Origin: Alistipes sp. dk3624 | Lineage (GTDB): Bacteria > Bacteroidota > Bacteroidia > Bacteroidales > Rikenellaceae | Direction of reading: 5' to 3' | Assembly (NCBI RefSeq): GCF_009557455.1 | Contig: NZ_CP045651.1 | Span: forward strand, 310,001 to 374,000 | DNA length: 64,000 bases | In this document: one piece after another, positions 54,001-61,962 of the stretch | How positions within the stretch are numbered: the first letter of the stretch is position 1 | How the letters are laid out: every line of letters starts with the position of its first letter | Notes under the pieces: model-generated | The model's input: only the letters and a program-made list of their open reading frames with translations | Databases searched by the model: none | What the model was told of the DNA's origin: nothing | Translations under genes and position numbers: made by a program

Positions 54001-55766
54001 CCGCCGTAATCGTAACTTCGGTAAATAAAACGGTCGATCCGCACGGCGGCTTCGGCTACGGTCGATGTATGCAACGGATCGAAACCCGAACCGTCGGCCG
54101 CCACCCGCATCGTCAGTACGCCCAGCGAATCGTTCGGCAGAAAACGGCCGACCGGGAAACTGTCGCAGATCAGTTCGGCATTATAAAGCTGCTTTTTACC
54201 GTTGAATTCCCCCTTTACGGTCGCCGTTCCCGAACCTATCGCAAACGCCGCTACCGGATAAAACGTTCCCTGCCGCATCCGCAGCGAACCTTCCAGCGCC
54301 ATCTGTTCCGGAATCCGGAGCCGGCGGCGCAGCGCGGTGTCGGGCAGCAGATCCGTCAGAAACTCCAGTCGGCTGAAACTTCCCTTGAAACGGCACAGCC
54401 CTTCGATGCGGGACGGATCGGTCGCCGAAGCGACGTCGGCATTCAGGGTAAGCAGCACGTTCCCGGGAACCGCGATCCGGCTGTCTGCGCGCAAGCGTCC
54501 GAGGGTTCCCGCGAAATCGCCGGACAGTTCGAGCGAACGCGTCGACAACATCTGTCGTATATTCTTATCCGCAACGGGCAAGACCGCCTGTAACTCGCGC
54601 AACGCCACCTTTGCCTCCAACCGCAGGTTTACGCGCGCGTCCGGAGCGAGCGCCAGCGCCGAAGCGTCGGCCCGCAGATCGACATGCAACGACGACTGTC
54701 CGGTCGTCAAGCTGAAATCCGACAGAGCGACCTGCGTGCTGTCCATCGAAAAAGCGCCGCTCAAATCGGCTACCTGCAATCCGCTCCGTTCGACGGCCGA
54801 AAAACGGCCGATCCCGATCCGTACCGCAGCGCCCCGGTTATAAATCGAGTCGGCCGACAGATTCAACTGCGTCAAGACAAGGTGGTCGAAATCCAGGCCT
54901 TCTTTCGGCGCACCCTGCAAGGCGCCGTACGTCACGGCATTGTCGGATAACCGCAACCGGTTCACCGCGATCGTCCACGGTTCCGTAACCGAATCTGTCG
55001 CGGCCGTGCGGACGGTGTCCTGCACCGCCGCGATTTTCGTCGTATCGGTCAGAAAGGAATAACTCCCCCCGTCCAATACGATTTCCGTTACAGCCACCTG
55101 CTGCCGCGACAAATCCACCAGGCAGTCGGCCAGATTTCCCTGTTTCAGCAATACGTCGAGTTCGGTAATGCGGGGCTTCGTTTCCATCGAAAAAGCGATG
55201 TCGTCCAGCGCGAGTTTACTTACCCGTATTTTCCAGGCAACCGGCTTTCCTTCAGCCGTCGCCGAGGTATCCGACGGGCCCTCTCCGATCGACAGCCGGA
55301 CGGTTCCTTTTTCCAATTCGATTCCGGAGATATCCGCTACGGAGCCTTTCAGATCGATCCGGTCGGCAGCCAGACTGAAATGCCCGACACGGGCGTACAG
55401 ACCGAACTGCGCCAGCGAATCGGCATAATTCACCGTCGTCCCGTCGAACCCGAAACGATGTACGACGACTTCGCCGCGCAGCAACGGCCACAGGGCGACG
55501 TCCGCCTCGAGCCGGGTACAGTAGGCCATCGTATCCAACACCGGGGTAGACACCATCACGTCGTCGACGACCAGCCGCAGCGGAAACGACAGGCGTATCT
55601 GGCGTACGGACAGGCGCATTTCGGTATTCCGGGCCACGTAAGACTCGGCCTGCCGACGGATAAAATTCTGGATGCCGGGAATATAAAGCAGAAAAGGCAG
55701 GACGATCAGCAGAACCAGTCCGCATAAAACGACACGGAACGTATATTTTATAATCTTTTTAAACAT
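51021..55766 (-). CDS. TamB-like translocation/assembly protein (DUF490)
   Basis: 1581 residues from the ATG at 55766 (MFKKIIKYTFRVVLCGLVLL), with an N-terminal membrane helix and then a very long repetitive beta structure, as in AsmA/TamB proteins that bridge the envelope. The C-terminal DUF490 part contains RGTEVNYVMQD, GGTVRYNPPVIS and a late NVTFDLSAPEDLTIQNQL stretch. It is thought to transport phospholipids or assist outer membrane protein insertion. The overlap with the TamA-like gene shows they are translationally coupled. Confidence 0.88.
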   Translation of the reverse strand: MFKKIIKYTFRVVLCGLVLLIVLPFLLYIPGIQNFIRRQAESYVARNTEMRLSVRQIRLSFPLRLVVDDVMVSTPVLDTMAYCTRLEADVALWPLLRGEVVVHRFGFDGTTVNYADSLAQFGLYARVGHFSLAADRIDLKGSVADISGIELEKGTVRLSIGEGPSDTSATAEGKPVAWKIRVSKLALDDIAFSMETKPRITELDVLLKQGNLADCLVDLSRQQVAVTEIVLDGGSYSFLTDTTKIAAVQDTVRTAATDSVTEPWTIAVNRLRLSDNAVTYGALQGAPKEGLDFDHLVLTQLNLSADSIYNRGAAVRIGIGRFSAVERSGLQVADLSGAFSMDSTQVALSDFSLTTGQSSLHVDLRADASALALAPDARVNLRLEAKVALRELQAVLPVADKNIRQMLSTRSLELSGDFAGTLGRLRADSRIAVPGNVLLTLNADVASATDPSRIEGLCRFKGSFSRLEFLTDLLPDTALRRRLRIPEQMALEGSLRMRQGTFYPVAAFAIGSGTATVKGEFNGKKQLYNAELICDSFPVGRFLPNDSLGVLTMRVAADGSGFDPLHTSTVAEAAVRIDRFIYRSYDYGGIALDASLRDHRLIGRLTGESEALKFGLDIEGLLTQTQQAVTVRGTVDTCNLYRMNLSPEKTAISVALDLAASSDSARTRRVEATADQIVLWDKWRENRIRKTSVSAEIAAEKVAAAVQSGDFRLDFAAPVPVDSLAEQAGRAVALISEQLRLGSLDMELVARQLPPFRLTGSAGANNVVNGFLKMRGMSFSGMSLNVASGDSTPFTTRLRVDRFASGDLLLDTLTFGVMQRGRQLNYLLRMANNPGRMDDAAMIAVYGNILDNVALVKFLQKNREGKSGFDFGLKASLEDSTIAVRMLENPMLGFNRWQVNPDNYIAYRLNRELFADFSLTRDGQQFAVRSDAGAEPGAVTLHVAGIDIASTLKLFLGAPPFSGTFGADLSLRVGSGAFGANGSVSLAELGYENQRIGNAELAFRYGQGEQRQQQLSAKLSLDGAEALSVDGVYRGGDTENPLGLTVSIPGLPLAPANAFLPPDAVRLSGALQGKLTLAGTSAKPKIDGALHFAGTQVQVPMIGTTFGLGTEKIVIDSSRVRFTGYRIIAPNKKPLTIDGEVDIADFADITTDLRIAATDFQFINVAKNRGSMVYGQGYMDMEATVKGEIDDLMIRGSVDLLRGTEVNYVMQDAPPELKNRAQNMVTFVSFSDTVSQRQDRPVPVLDIAGMDVLMNVNVDNSVRMAVNLSADGENRVDLQGGGNLTYSMNRLGDSRFSGKYVVTGGTVRYNPPVISQKIFKITQGSYVEWIGQIADPTLNITAVETVRTSVTADDGQGSSRPVNFNISINIRNTLENLSVTFDLSAPEDLTIQNQLSSLTAEQRATQAMSLLVYNTYSGPGTTAKVNSANPLNSFIEKELNQWASNSLKGVDLSFGIDTYDDAASGGVNSRTDYSYQLSKSLFNNRVKAVIGGKFSTDADPTENLKENLIDDVALEYQLTKRDNMFLKIFRHTGYESILEGEITETGVGFVIRKKMLKLGDLFRIMRNKVQPQTPPKQSPHE

Positions 55767-55903
55767 CTTATACGGCGGAAACAGGTGCTCCTTAACTAAC
55801 AATAATTTAGCCAATCCGGAACCAAAACTACAAAATTTTTGCGGGAAAGCGTACGACCCGCAGCAATTCGGCCCGACAATGCCGGATTTCATGAAAAAAT
55901 CGC

Positions 55904-55911
55904 TAATTTTG
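55904..55911 (+). promoter_or_regulatory. -7 box of purU
   Basis: TAATTTTG, 29 bases upstream of the purU ATG. No clear -33 box. Confidence 0.45.
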
Positions 55912-55940
55912 GACGCTAAATCAACGAAGAGAAGACGACC

Positions 55941-56801
55941 ATGAAAGAGGAAGCAGCCCAACTACTACTGTATTGCCCTGACAAACAGGGTATTTTGGCA
56001 GAAGTTACGGACTTTATCACGGTAAACAAAGGCAATATCATTTACCTCGACCAATACGTAGACCATGCCGAAAACGTGTTTTTCATGCGTATAAGCTGGG
56101 ATCTGGACGGTTTTCTGATTCCGAAAGAGAAGATCGAGGACTATTTTAATACGCTCTATGCGCAAAAATACCAGATGACCTTCCGGCTCTATTTTTCGGG
56201 CACGAAGCCGAAGATGGCGATCTTCGTTTCGAAAATGTCGCACTGCCTGTACGATATGCTCGCCCGCTACACGGCCGGAGAGTGGAACGTAGAGATCCCG
56301 CTGATTATCAGCAATCACCCCGAACTGGAACACATCGGCCGACGTTTCGATATCCCGTTCTACGTTTTCCCGATCAACAAGGAGAACAAGGAGGAGCAGG
56401 AACGCGCCGAAATGGAGCTGCTGGCCAAACATCAGGTCAACTTCATCGTGCTGGCGCGTTACATGCAGATCATTTCGGAACGGATGATCGAAGCCTTCCC
56501 GAACCGGATCATCAATATCCACCATTCGTTTCTGCCTGCGTTTATCGGGGCGAAACCGTATCATGCGGCTTTCGAACGCGGCGTAAAGATCATCGGGGCG
56601 ACCAGCCACTATGTCACTACCGAACTGGACGCCGGCCCGATCATCGAACAGGAGATCGTTCGCATCACGCACAAGGATACGATCGCCGATCTGGTCAACA
56701 AAGGGAAAGATCTCGAAAAGATCGTCCTGTCGAGGGCCGTCCAAAAGCACATCGAACGCAAAGTGCTGGTCTACAAAAATAAAACCGTTATATTCAACTG
56801 A
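55941..56801 (+). CDS. purU: Formyltetrahydrofolate deformylase
   Basis: 286 residues. An N-terminal ACT domain (LLYCPDKQGILAEVTDFI) is followed by the formyltransferase fold with INIHHSFLPAFIGAKPYH (catalytic His) and TTELDAGPIIEQ (Asp). It hydrolyses 10-formyl-THF to THF and formate. The next gene, convergent, is purT, which consumes formate, so the two are probably linked in purine synthesis. Confidence 0.95.
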   Translation: MKEEAAQLLLYCPDKQGILAEVTDFITVNKGNIIYLDQYVDHAENVFFMRISWDLDGFLIPKEKIEDYFNTLYAQKYQMTFRLYFSGTKPKMAIFVSKMSHCLYDMLARYTAGEWNVEIPLIISNHPELEHIGRRFDIPFYVFPINKENKEEQERAEMELLAKHQVNFIVLARYMQIISERMIEAFPNRIINIHHSFLPAFIGAKPYHAAFERGVKIIGATSHYVTTELDAGPIIEQEIVRITHKDTIADLVNKGKDLEKIVLSRAVQKHIERKVLVYKNKTVIFN

Positions 56802-56870
56802 TCGGTTCCGACCGACGAAAAGCGGCGCATCCTTTCGGATACGCCGCTTTTTTATCGTCTTCTCTTTGAA

Positions 56871-58064
56871 TTATTCCCTGTCGAATACGTTGATTTGCAG
56901 TTTGGCATAGGCACGGGCCGTTTTTTCGCGCGCTTCCTCGACGGTTTTGCCCCGCGCCAGCAACACCGCCATGCGCCGGCGCCCGTCGATTTCGGATTTG
57001 CCGAAAATACGCATCTGGGTGTCAGGTTCCGACAGCACGTTTTCGAGGTTCGCAAACTCCATCCGGTTGCTATCTCCCTCGACTACGACGGCACGGGAAG
57101 CCGACGGACCGTGAAACGCGATATTCGGCACGGGAAGCCCCAGGATCGCCCGTACATGCAGCGCAAACTCGGAGAGATCCTGCGAAATCATCGTTACCAT
57201 TCCCGTATCGTGCGGCCGGGGCGATACTTCGCTGAAGATCACCCGGTCGCCCTGCACGAAAAGTTCCACGCCGAAAAGGCCCCGTCCGCCCAATGCGTCG
57301 GTAATCCGGCGGGCGATCTCTTCGGCCTGCTTCCTTACGGCGGCCGTCATCGGCTGCGGCTGCCACGACTCTCGGTAGTCGCCGTCCTGTTGATAGTGCC
57401 CGATCGGCTCGAGAAAAGAAGTTCCCCCGCAATGGCGCACCGTCAGCAGCGTAATCTCGTAATCGAACTTTACGAATCCCTCGACGATCACTTTCCCGGC
57501 TCCCGCCCGGCCGCCCCGCTGCGCATTGCGCCAACCGCAATCGATATCCTCTTCGCTGCGGACGACGCTCTGCCCGTGTCCGGACGAACTCATGATCGGC
57601 TTGACCACGCACGGAAAGCCGATCTCGCCGACAGCCTGCGCGAACTCTTCGCGGGTCGCCGCGAAACGATACGGCGAAGTCGGCAACCGCAGGGTCTCGG
57701 CGGCAAGCCGGCGAATCCCCTCCCGGTCCATCGTCAGCATCGCGGCCCGCGCGGTGGGCACCACGCGGTAGCCTTCCTTTTCCAATTCGAGCAGCACGTC
57801 GGTCGCAACGGCTTCGATCTCCGGAATGATATAATCCGGCTTCTCTCGCTCGACGATCTCCCGCAACCGGGCCCCGTCCAGCATCGAAACCACGTACGAC
57901 CGGTGCGCGACCTGCATGGCCGGCGCGTCCGGATAGCGATCAAGCGCCACGACTTCCACCCCGTAACGTTGCAGTTCGACGGCAACCTCTTTGCCCAGTT
58001 CTCCCGACCCGCAAAGCAACGCTTTTTTACCGATCGGCGACAACGTCGTTCCAATACTTACCAT
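56871..58064 (-). CDS. purT: Formate-dependent phosphoribosylglycinamide formyltransferase
   Basis: 397 residues from the ATG at 58064 ([19 protein letters not shown]); an upstream start at 58085 is possible. ATP-grasp enzyme: [18 protein letters not shown] at the N-terminus, [15 protein letters not shown] for ATP binding, [15 protein letters not shown] near the metal site. It formylates GAR using formate and ATP, without folate. The divergent Wzz gene is separate. Convergent with purU. Confidence 0.95.
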   Translation of the reverse strand: MVSIGTTLSPIGKKALLCGSGELGKEVAVELQRYGVEVVALDRYPDAPAMQVAHRSYVVSMLDGARLREIVEREKPDYIIPEIEAVATDVLLELEKEGYRVVPTARAAMLTMDREGIRRLAAETLRLPTSPYRFAATREEFAQAVGEIGFPCVVKPIMSSSGHGQSVVRSEEDIDCGWRNAQRGGRAGAGKVIVEGFVKFDYEITLLTVRHCGGTSFLEPIGHYQQDGDYRESWQPQPMTAAVRKQAEEIARRITDALGGRGLFGVELFVQGDRVIFSEVSPRPHDTGMVTMISQDLSEFALHVRAILGLPVPNIAFHGPSASRAVVVEGDSNRMEFANLENVLSEPDTQMRIFGKSEIDGRRRMAVLLARGKTVEEAREKTARAYAKLQINVFDRE

Positions 58065-58082
58065 GTCATTCCTTTTTGGGAG

Positions 58083-58090
58083 CAAAGGTA
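58083..58090 (-). promoter_or_regulatory. -7 box of purT
   Basis: TACCTTTG on the minus strand, 19 bases upstream of the ATG. Confidence 0.5.
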
Positions 58091-58141
58091 ATAAAATACC
58101 TTCGAAACGAATCGGCGGATTTCGGATACCGATATAATTCT

Positions 58142-58149
58142 TATATTTG
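58142..58149 (+). promoter_or_regulatory. -7 box of the Wzz-like gene
   Basis: TATATTTG, 27 bases upstream of the ATG; a TTTC at 58120-58123 is a weak -33. Confidence 0.55.
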
Positions 58150-58175
58150 CATTCGGAATCGATTCAATCTAATTT

Positions 58176-59258
58176 ATGGAAGAAACACAATCATCCGGTA
58201 CGACCGCGGAAGAGATCGACCTGCTCGATTTGATGAAAAAAATCTGGGCTCGGCGGATATTCGTCCTGAAGGCCGCCGGCATCGGCGCGATCGCAGGACT
58301 GATTATCGCATTCAGCATCCCGAAAGAGTACACGACGACCGTAAAAATGGCCCCCGAAGGAATCAACGCGACCAAAGGCGGGGGGATGGCGGATTTGGCA
58401 GCTCTGGCCGGTTTCGACCTGAGTTCCGGAAGCGGCAACAATGTGGACGGGATCAACCTGATGCTGTATCCCGACGTCGTCAACAGCACCCCTTTTATGG
58501 TGGATCTGAGTCAGATTCCCGTACAGGGAAAGAAAATGCCGGCAACGATGTCGCTCTACGATTACGTCGACACCCAATTATCTTCGCCCTGGTGGAAGTA
58601 CCTGTTGGCCGTACCGGGAAAAATCATCGGATGGATTTCTTTTGCGGAAAAAGAAGAAGAAGCAAACGGCATAAATCCCTACGCGCTCACCCAACAGCAA
58701 AGCGAAGTGCTGAAAAAACAGAATGAGCGGATCAATATTTCGGTCGACAAAAAAACGGGGGTCATAACCGCTTCGGCGACCATGCAGGATCCGTTGGTGA
58801 CAGCCGCCGTCGCCGACTCGATGGTCAACAAACTACAGGAATACATCCTGACGTACCGCACCGAAAAAGCCGTGCGCGACCTCGCCTTCACCCGAAACCT
58901 TTTCGACGAGGCGAAACAGAAATATTACGACGCGCAGCGCAAATACGCGATTGCGGCCGACGCCAACAAACACATCGCCAAACAGACGGCACAGGTGGAA
59001 CTCGATCGTTTACAGAACGAACAACAACTGGCTTTCGGCGTTTACAACCAACTGGCCCAGCAACTCGAAACGGCCAAAATCAAGGTGCAAGAGCAAACCC
59101 CCTGCGTAACGATCATCGAACCGGCGACCGTTCCGGTGAAAAAATCGAACACCAGCAAGGTAATCATTCTGATCGCATTCGTATTTCTGGGAGCCTGTGC
59201 GGGGATCGGAAAAATTCTTGTCAAAGATCTTTTCCTAAAAAAGACGACGCAGGCATAA
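58176..59258 (+). CDS. Wzz-like polysaccharide chain-length determinant
   Basis: 360 residues. Two membrane helices bracket the protein: about 31-49 (LKAAGIGAIAGLIIAFSI) and about 333-351 (VIILIAFVFLGACAGIGK), with a large periplasmic part rich in coiled coil (about 225-300). The N-terminal segment EIDLLDLMKKIWARR and the PATVPVKKSNTSK stretch before the last helix are typical of Wzz. It sets O-antigen or capsule chain length. No polysaccharide cluster is adjacent, although the hdd genes in the window make a nucleotide sugar. Confidence 0.88.
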   Translation: MEETQSSGTTAEEIDLLDLMKKIWARRIFVLKAAGIGAIAGLIIAFSIPKEYTTTVKMAPEGINATKGGGMADLAALAGFDLSSGSGNNVDGINLMLYPDVVNSTPFMVDLSQIPVQGKKMPATMSLYDYVDTQLSSPWWKYLLAVPGKIIGWISFAEKEEEANGINPYALTQQQSEVLKKQNERINISVDKKTGVITASATMQDPLVTAAVADSMVNKLQEYILTYRTEKAVRDLAFTRNLFDEAKQKYYDAQRKYAIAADANKHIAKQTAQVELDRLQNEQQLAFGVYNQLAQQLETAKIKVQEQTPCVTIIEPATVPVKKSNTSKVIILIAFVFLGACAGIGKILVKDLFLKKTTQA

Positions 59259-59276
59259 TTATTCTTCCCGACTACG

Positions 59277-59308
59277 AAAACTCCGGCACGAACTTGCCGG
59301 AGTTTTTT
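59277..59308. terminator. Terminator after the Wzz-like gene
   Basis: AAAACTCCGGCA and TGCCGGAGTTTT form a perfect 12-bp stem with a 6-base loop and six T in total at the end. Confidence 0.85.
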
Positions 59309-59388
59309 ATTTTTCCGGGATTTTACTTTTAAATCGTCAAAATTTATTATAACTTGCAGTATAATACAGAAATTTAAAATCCGATCTT

Positions 59389-59883
59389 ATGAAACGTTTT
59401 TTTGCATTATCTCTCATGTTGTTGCTGTGCGCGCCGGGGGCGTTCGCACAATCGGCCGACGATCTGATGGTAGAACAGGCTGTAAACCAACTTATCAGTA
59501 GAAAAACAATCACTTTCGTAGCGAACCGAATCCTGACCTCGGGAGGCAACCAATCCATGCTGACTCAATTGAACTCCATGACCGTAAACAAGGATTCGCT
59601 GACCGTTTCTCTACCCTATATCGGCAAAGAAGGATCGAGCGGCAATACGGGCGGCAATCCGCTGCAATTCACGACTACGGATTTTACCTACAAAGTAGAG
59701 GTGACCAAAAAGAAGGATAAAATCATTACGATGGAGGTGAAATCGCCCGGAAGCGACCGGTTCACGTTCATGTTGACGATCAGCAAAGGCATCATGGCCA
59801 AACTGACGATAACGAGTTCGTCGCGTTCTCCGATGAATTTTTCGGGATACATTCAAGAGCCGGGAACCATGGTCGGGGAATAG
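59389..59883 (+). CDS. DUF4251 family exported protein (copy 1)
   Basis: 164 residues with a signal peptide (CAPGAFAQ). The DUF4251 pattern is clear: AVNQLISRKTITFVANRILTS, SLPYIGKEGSS, FTYKVEVTKKKDKIITMEVK and FSGYI near the C-terminus. Periplasmic, function unknown. A paralogue follows after 246 bases; both have their own terminator or promoter regions. Confidence 0.85.
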   Translation: MKRFFALSLMLLLCAPGAFAQSADDLMVEQAVNQLISRKTITFVANRILTSGGNQSMLTQLNSMTVNKDSLTVSLPYIGKEGSSGNTGGNPLQFTTTDFTYKVEVTKKKDKIITMEVKSPGSDRFTFMLTISKGIMAKLTITSSSRSPMNFSGYIQEPGTMVGE

Positions 59884-59909
59884 CCCGTCGGTTCCGCATC
59901 CACACAACG

Positions 59910-59941
59910 ACGGGGGCATTCGGAAAATGCCCCCGTTTTTT
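59910..59941 (+). terminator. Terminator after the first DUF4251 gene
   Basis: ACGGGGGCATT and AATGCCCCCGT (11 bp) around loop CGGAA, followed by a T run to 59941. Confidence 0.88.
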
Positions 59942-60129
59942 ACTGACTGCGACAGATCTTTCGACTCTCTTTTCATAGCGACGTTACCCGAATTACGGGA
60001 AGACCTACCCCGATTACGGTTTGATGGGTTCCGCTTATTCAACTTACCGGCAAAATGTTTTACTTTACAACGAGAAATAAAACAAAATCCAAAACTGTTT
60101 TAATTTTAACGACTTAAAATCAACCGGCT

Positions 60130-60645
60130 ATGAAAAAACTATTCCTGTTACTCGCCCTCTCGTTTTGGGCCGCAGGTCTTTCCGCACAGAAAAAGCAGTC
60201 GGCGGAAGACGTCAAAATCATGCAGGCCATCAACCAACTGATCAGCACGAAAGCCTTCACATTTCACGCCAACAAGATTCTGTCTTCCAACGCTGCGAAC
60301 CAAGCGTCTTTCCTGACGCATATGAACACGTTGCAGGTAACCAAAGATTCGGTAGTCGTCCGGTTGCCTTACGTCGGACAGGCTTTCACCTCCTCCGATT
60401 TCGGGAACAACAAAAATCCGTTGAGTTTCACTTCCAAAGATTTCACCTACGACCTGCAAAGCAACAAGCGGGGCGACCGCATCATTACGATGGACGTGAA
60501 ATCGCCTCACGGGTCGGATCGGCTCACCTTTACGATCGTCGTAGGCCAAGGTATCAATGCCAAGCTGATCGTCAATCAGATCAGCCGTTCGACCATGCAA
60601 TTTTCCGGTTATATTCAGGGAAACGAGACGCCTGAAAACAACTGA
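60130..60645 (+). CDS. DUF4251 family exported protein (copy 2)
   Basis: 171 residues, signal peptide ending near GLSAQKK. Same pattern as copy 1: AINQLISTKAFTFHANKILSS, RLPYVGQAFTSSD, FTYDLQSNKRGDRIITMDVK, FSGYIQ. The pair looks like a tandem duplication that has diverged. Convergent with the histidine kinase gene, stops 2 bases apart. Confidence 0.85.
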   Translation: MKKLFLLLALSFWAAGLSAQKKQSAEDVKIMQAINQLISTKAFTFHANKILSSNAANQASFLTHMNTLQVTKDSVVVRLPYVGQAFTSSDFGNNKNPLSFTSKDFTYDLQSNKRGDRIITMDVKSPHGSDRLTFTIVVGQGINAKLIVNQISRSTMQFSGYIQGNETPENN

Positions 60646-60647
60646 AA

Positions 60648-61958
60648 CTAACTGAATAACAATTTAAAGGTCGTTTCGCCGGGACGGGAGCATTTCAACG
60701 AGATGCTCCCGTTGTGCAGGCGCATGATCTGTCGCGACACGCTCAAACCGATCCCCGACCCGTTTTCTTTCGTCGTAAAGAACGGCATGAAAATGTTGGC
60801 CGCGACTTCGGGCGGGATACCGCATCCGTTGTCCGTCACCGAAAGCGTGATTTCGCCGGATTCGCTGCCCGTCGCCGCAATCCGGATCGTCCCGTCCGTC
60901 CGGCCTTGCAAAGCGTGAACCGCATTTTTCAGCAGGTTCAGCACGACCTGCCCGATCATATCCTCGTCGGCATACAACAGCAGCTCTTCAGGCTCTACCC
61001 CGATACGTATATCGAGTGCCCGGTCGGCCGTATCATGGCGGATCAGCGTAACGATGCGTTCCAAAAAAGGCAGGACGTAAAACGACCGGAGCCGCGGCGC
61101 CGGAATCCGAGTCACACGCCGATAAGACTCCACGAACCCGATCAATCCTTTGCCGGTTGAACCGATCGCTTCGATCCCTTCCCGCACCTTCTCGTTCATC
61201 GAACCTTCCATTTTCAGCAACGTATCGCTCAAGGAGGTGATCGGCGTAATGGAATTCATGATTTCGTGGGTCAGCACCCGGATCAGCCGTATCCACGATT
61301 CGGTCTCTTTTTCGTCCAGTTCGTTGTTGATGTCGTTGACCGCCACGATCCGAAGCGACATATCACGCACCTTCATCGCCGAGACGTTGATCGCAAGATG
61401 GACGACGCCGCGTTCGTTGGAAAAAGAAGTTTGTTTTTTCTCCCCGGCTTTCAGGTTGAAAAACAAATCGCGTAGCGAACCGTCGATCACCGCCAGCCGG
61501 TTAACGTGGTTCAGTCGCGGCAATCCGAACAACTGTAAAGCGGCCTGATTGATCTGATAAACGTTCCCCGCATCGTTAATAACGATCACCCCCGTATGAA
61601 TGCTGTTCATTATCAGCTCGTAGTACTTTTCCTGTTCGACGGCCTGCGTGCGGGCCTTCACCAGAATATTCTTGATCCGGTTCAGCGAAAGGTTCAGCAA
61701 GTTGTCGCTGACCGGCCCTTCGTACTCGGTAAACTTAAAGGCATAGTCGCCGTTTTCGATGGAATTGAACATGAAGGTCATTTTACGGATACTCTGAAAA
61801 TGAAAACGGAACAGTCCGGCGATTCCCCAAACCAACAACGCGAAGCCCAGCAACAGCATGAAAAATTTCCCGGACAGAATGCCCAGGGTAATCAGCGCGG
61901 CCGATCCCAACAGCAGTACCAACAATCCGCAGAGTTTATAAACCGAGCCTTTGAACAT
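60648..61958 (-). CDS. Sensor histidine kinase (NtrB/NtrY-like)
   Basis: 436 residues. Two N-terminal membrane helices (about 7-51), a HAMP-like linker, a PAS domain (about 108-190, YYELIMNSIHTGVIVINDAGNVYQ), the phospho-acceptor His in VLTHEIMNSITPI, and the HATPase with N box NLLKNAVHAL, DNGCGIPPEV and GSGIGLSVS. It pairs with the sigma-54 regulator encoded 4 bases upstream. The signal sensed is unknown; membrane location suggests envelope stress or a substrate of the divergent TolC-type pump. Confidence 0.93.
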   Translation of the reverse strand: MFKGSVYKLCGLLVLLLGSAALITLGILSGKFFMLLLGFALLVWGIAGLFRFHFQSIRKMTFMFNSIENGDYAFKFTEYEGPVSDNLLNLSLNRIKNILVKARTQAVEQEKYYELIMNSIHTGVIVINDAGNVYQINQAALQLFGLPRLNHVNRLAVIDGSLRDLFFNLKAGEKKQTSFSNERGVVHLAINVSAMKVRDMSLRIVAVNDINNELDEKETESWIRLIRVLTHEIMNSITPITSLSDTLLKMEGSMNEKVREGIEAIGSTGKGLIGFVESYRRVTRIPAPRLRSFYVLPFLERIVTLIRHDTADRALDIRIGVEPEELLLYADEDMIGQVVLNLLKNAVHALQGRTDGTIRIAATGSESGEITLSVTDNGCGIPPEVAANIFMPFFTTKENGSGIGLSVSRQIMRLHNGSISLKCSRPGETTFKLLFS

Positions 61959-61962
61959 ACCG

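Noticed and set aside
51027-54593. A 1188-codon open frame on the plus strand opposite the tamB-like gene
   Set aside because: It is antisense to a coherent TamB/DUF490 protein, has an Arg/His/Gln-rich composition typical of shadow frames in GC-rich DNA, and shows no recognisable domain.
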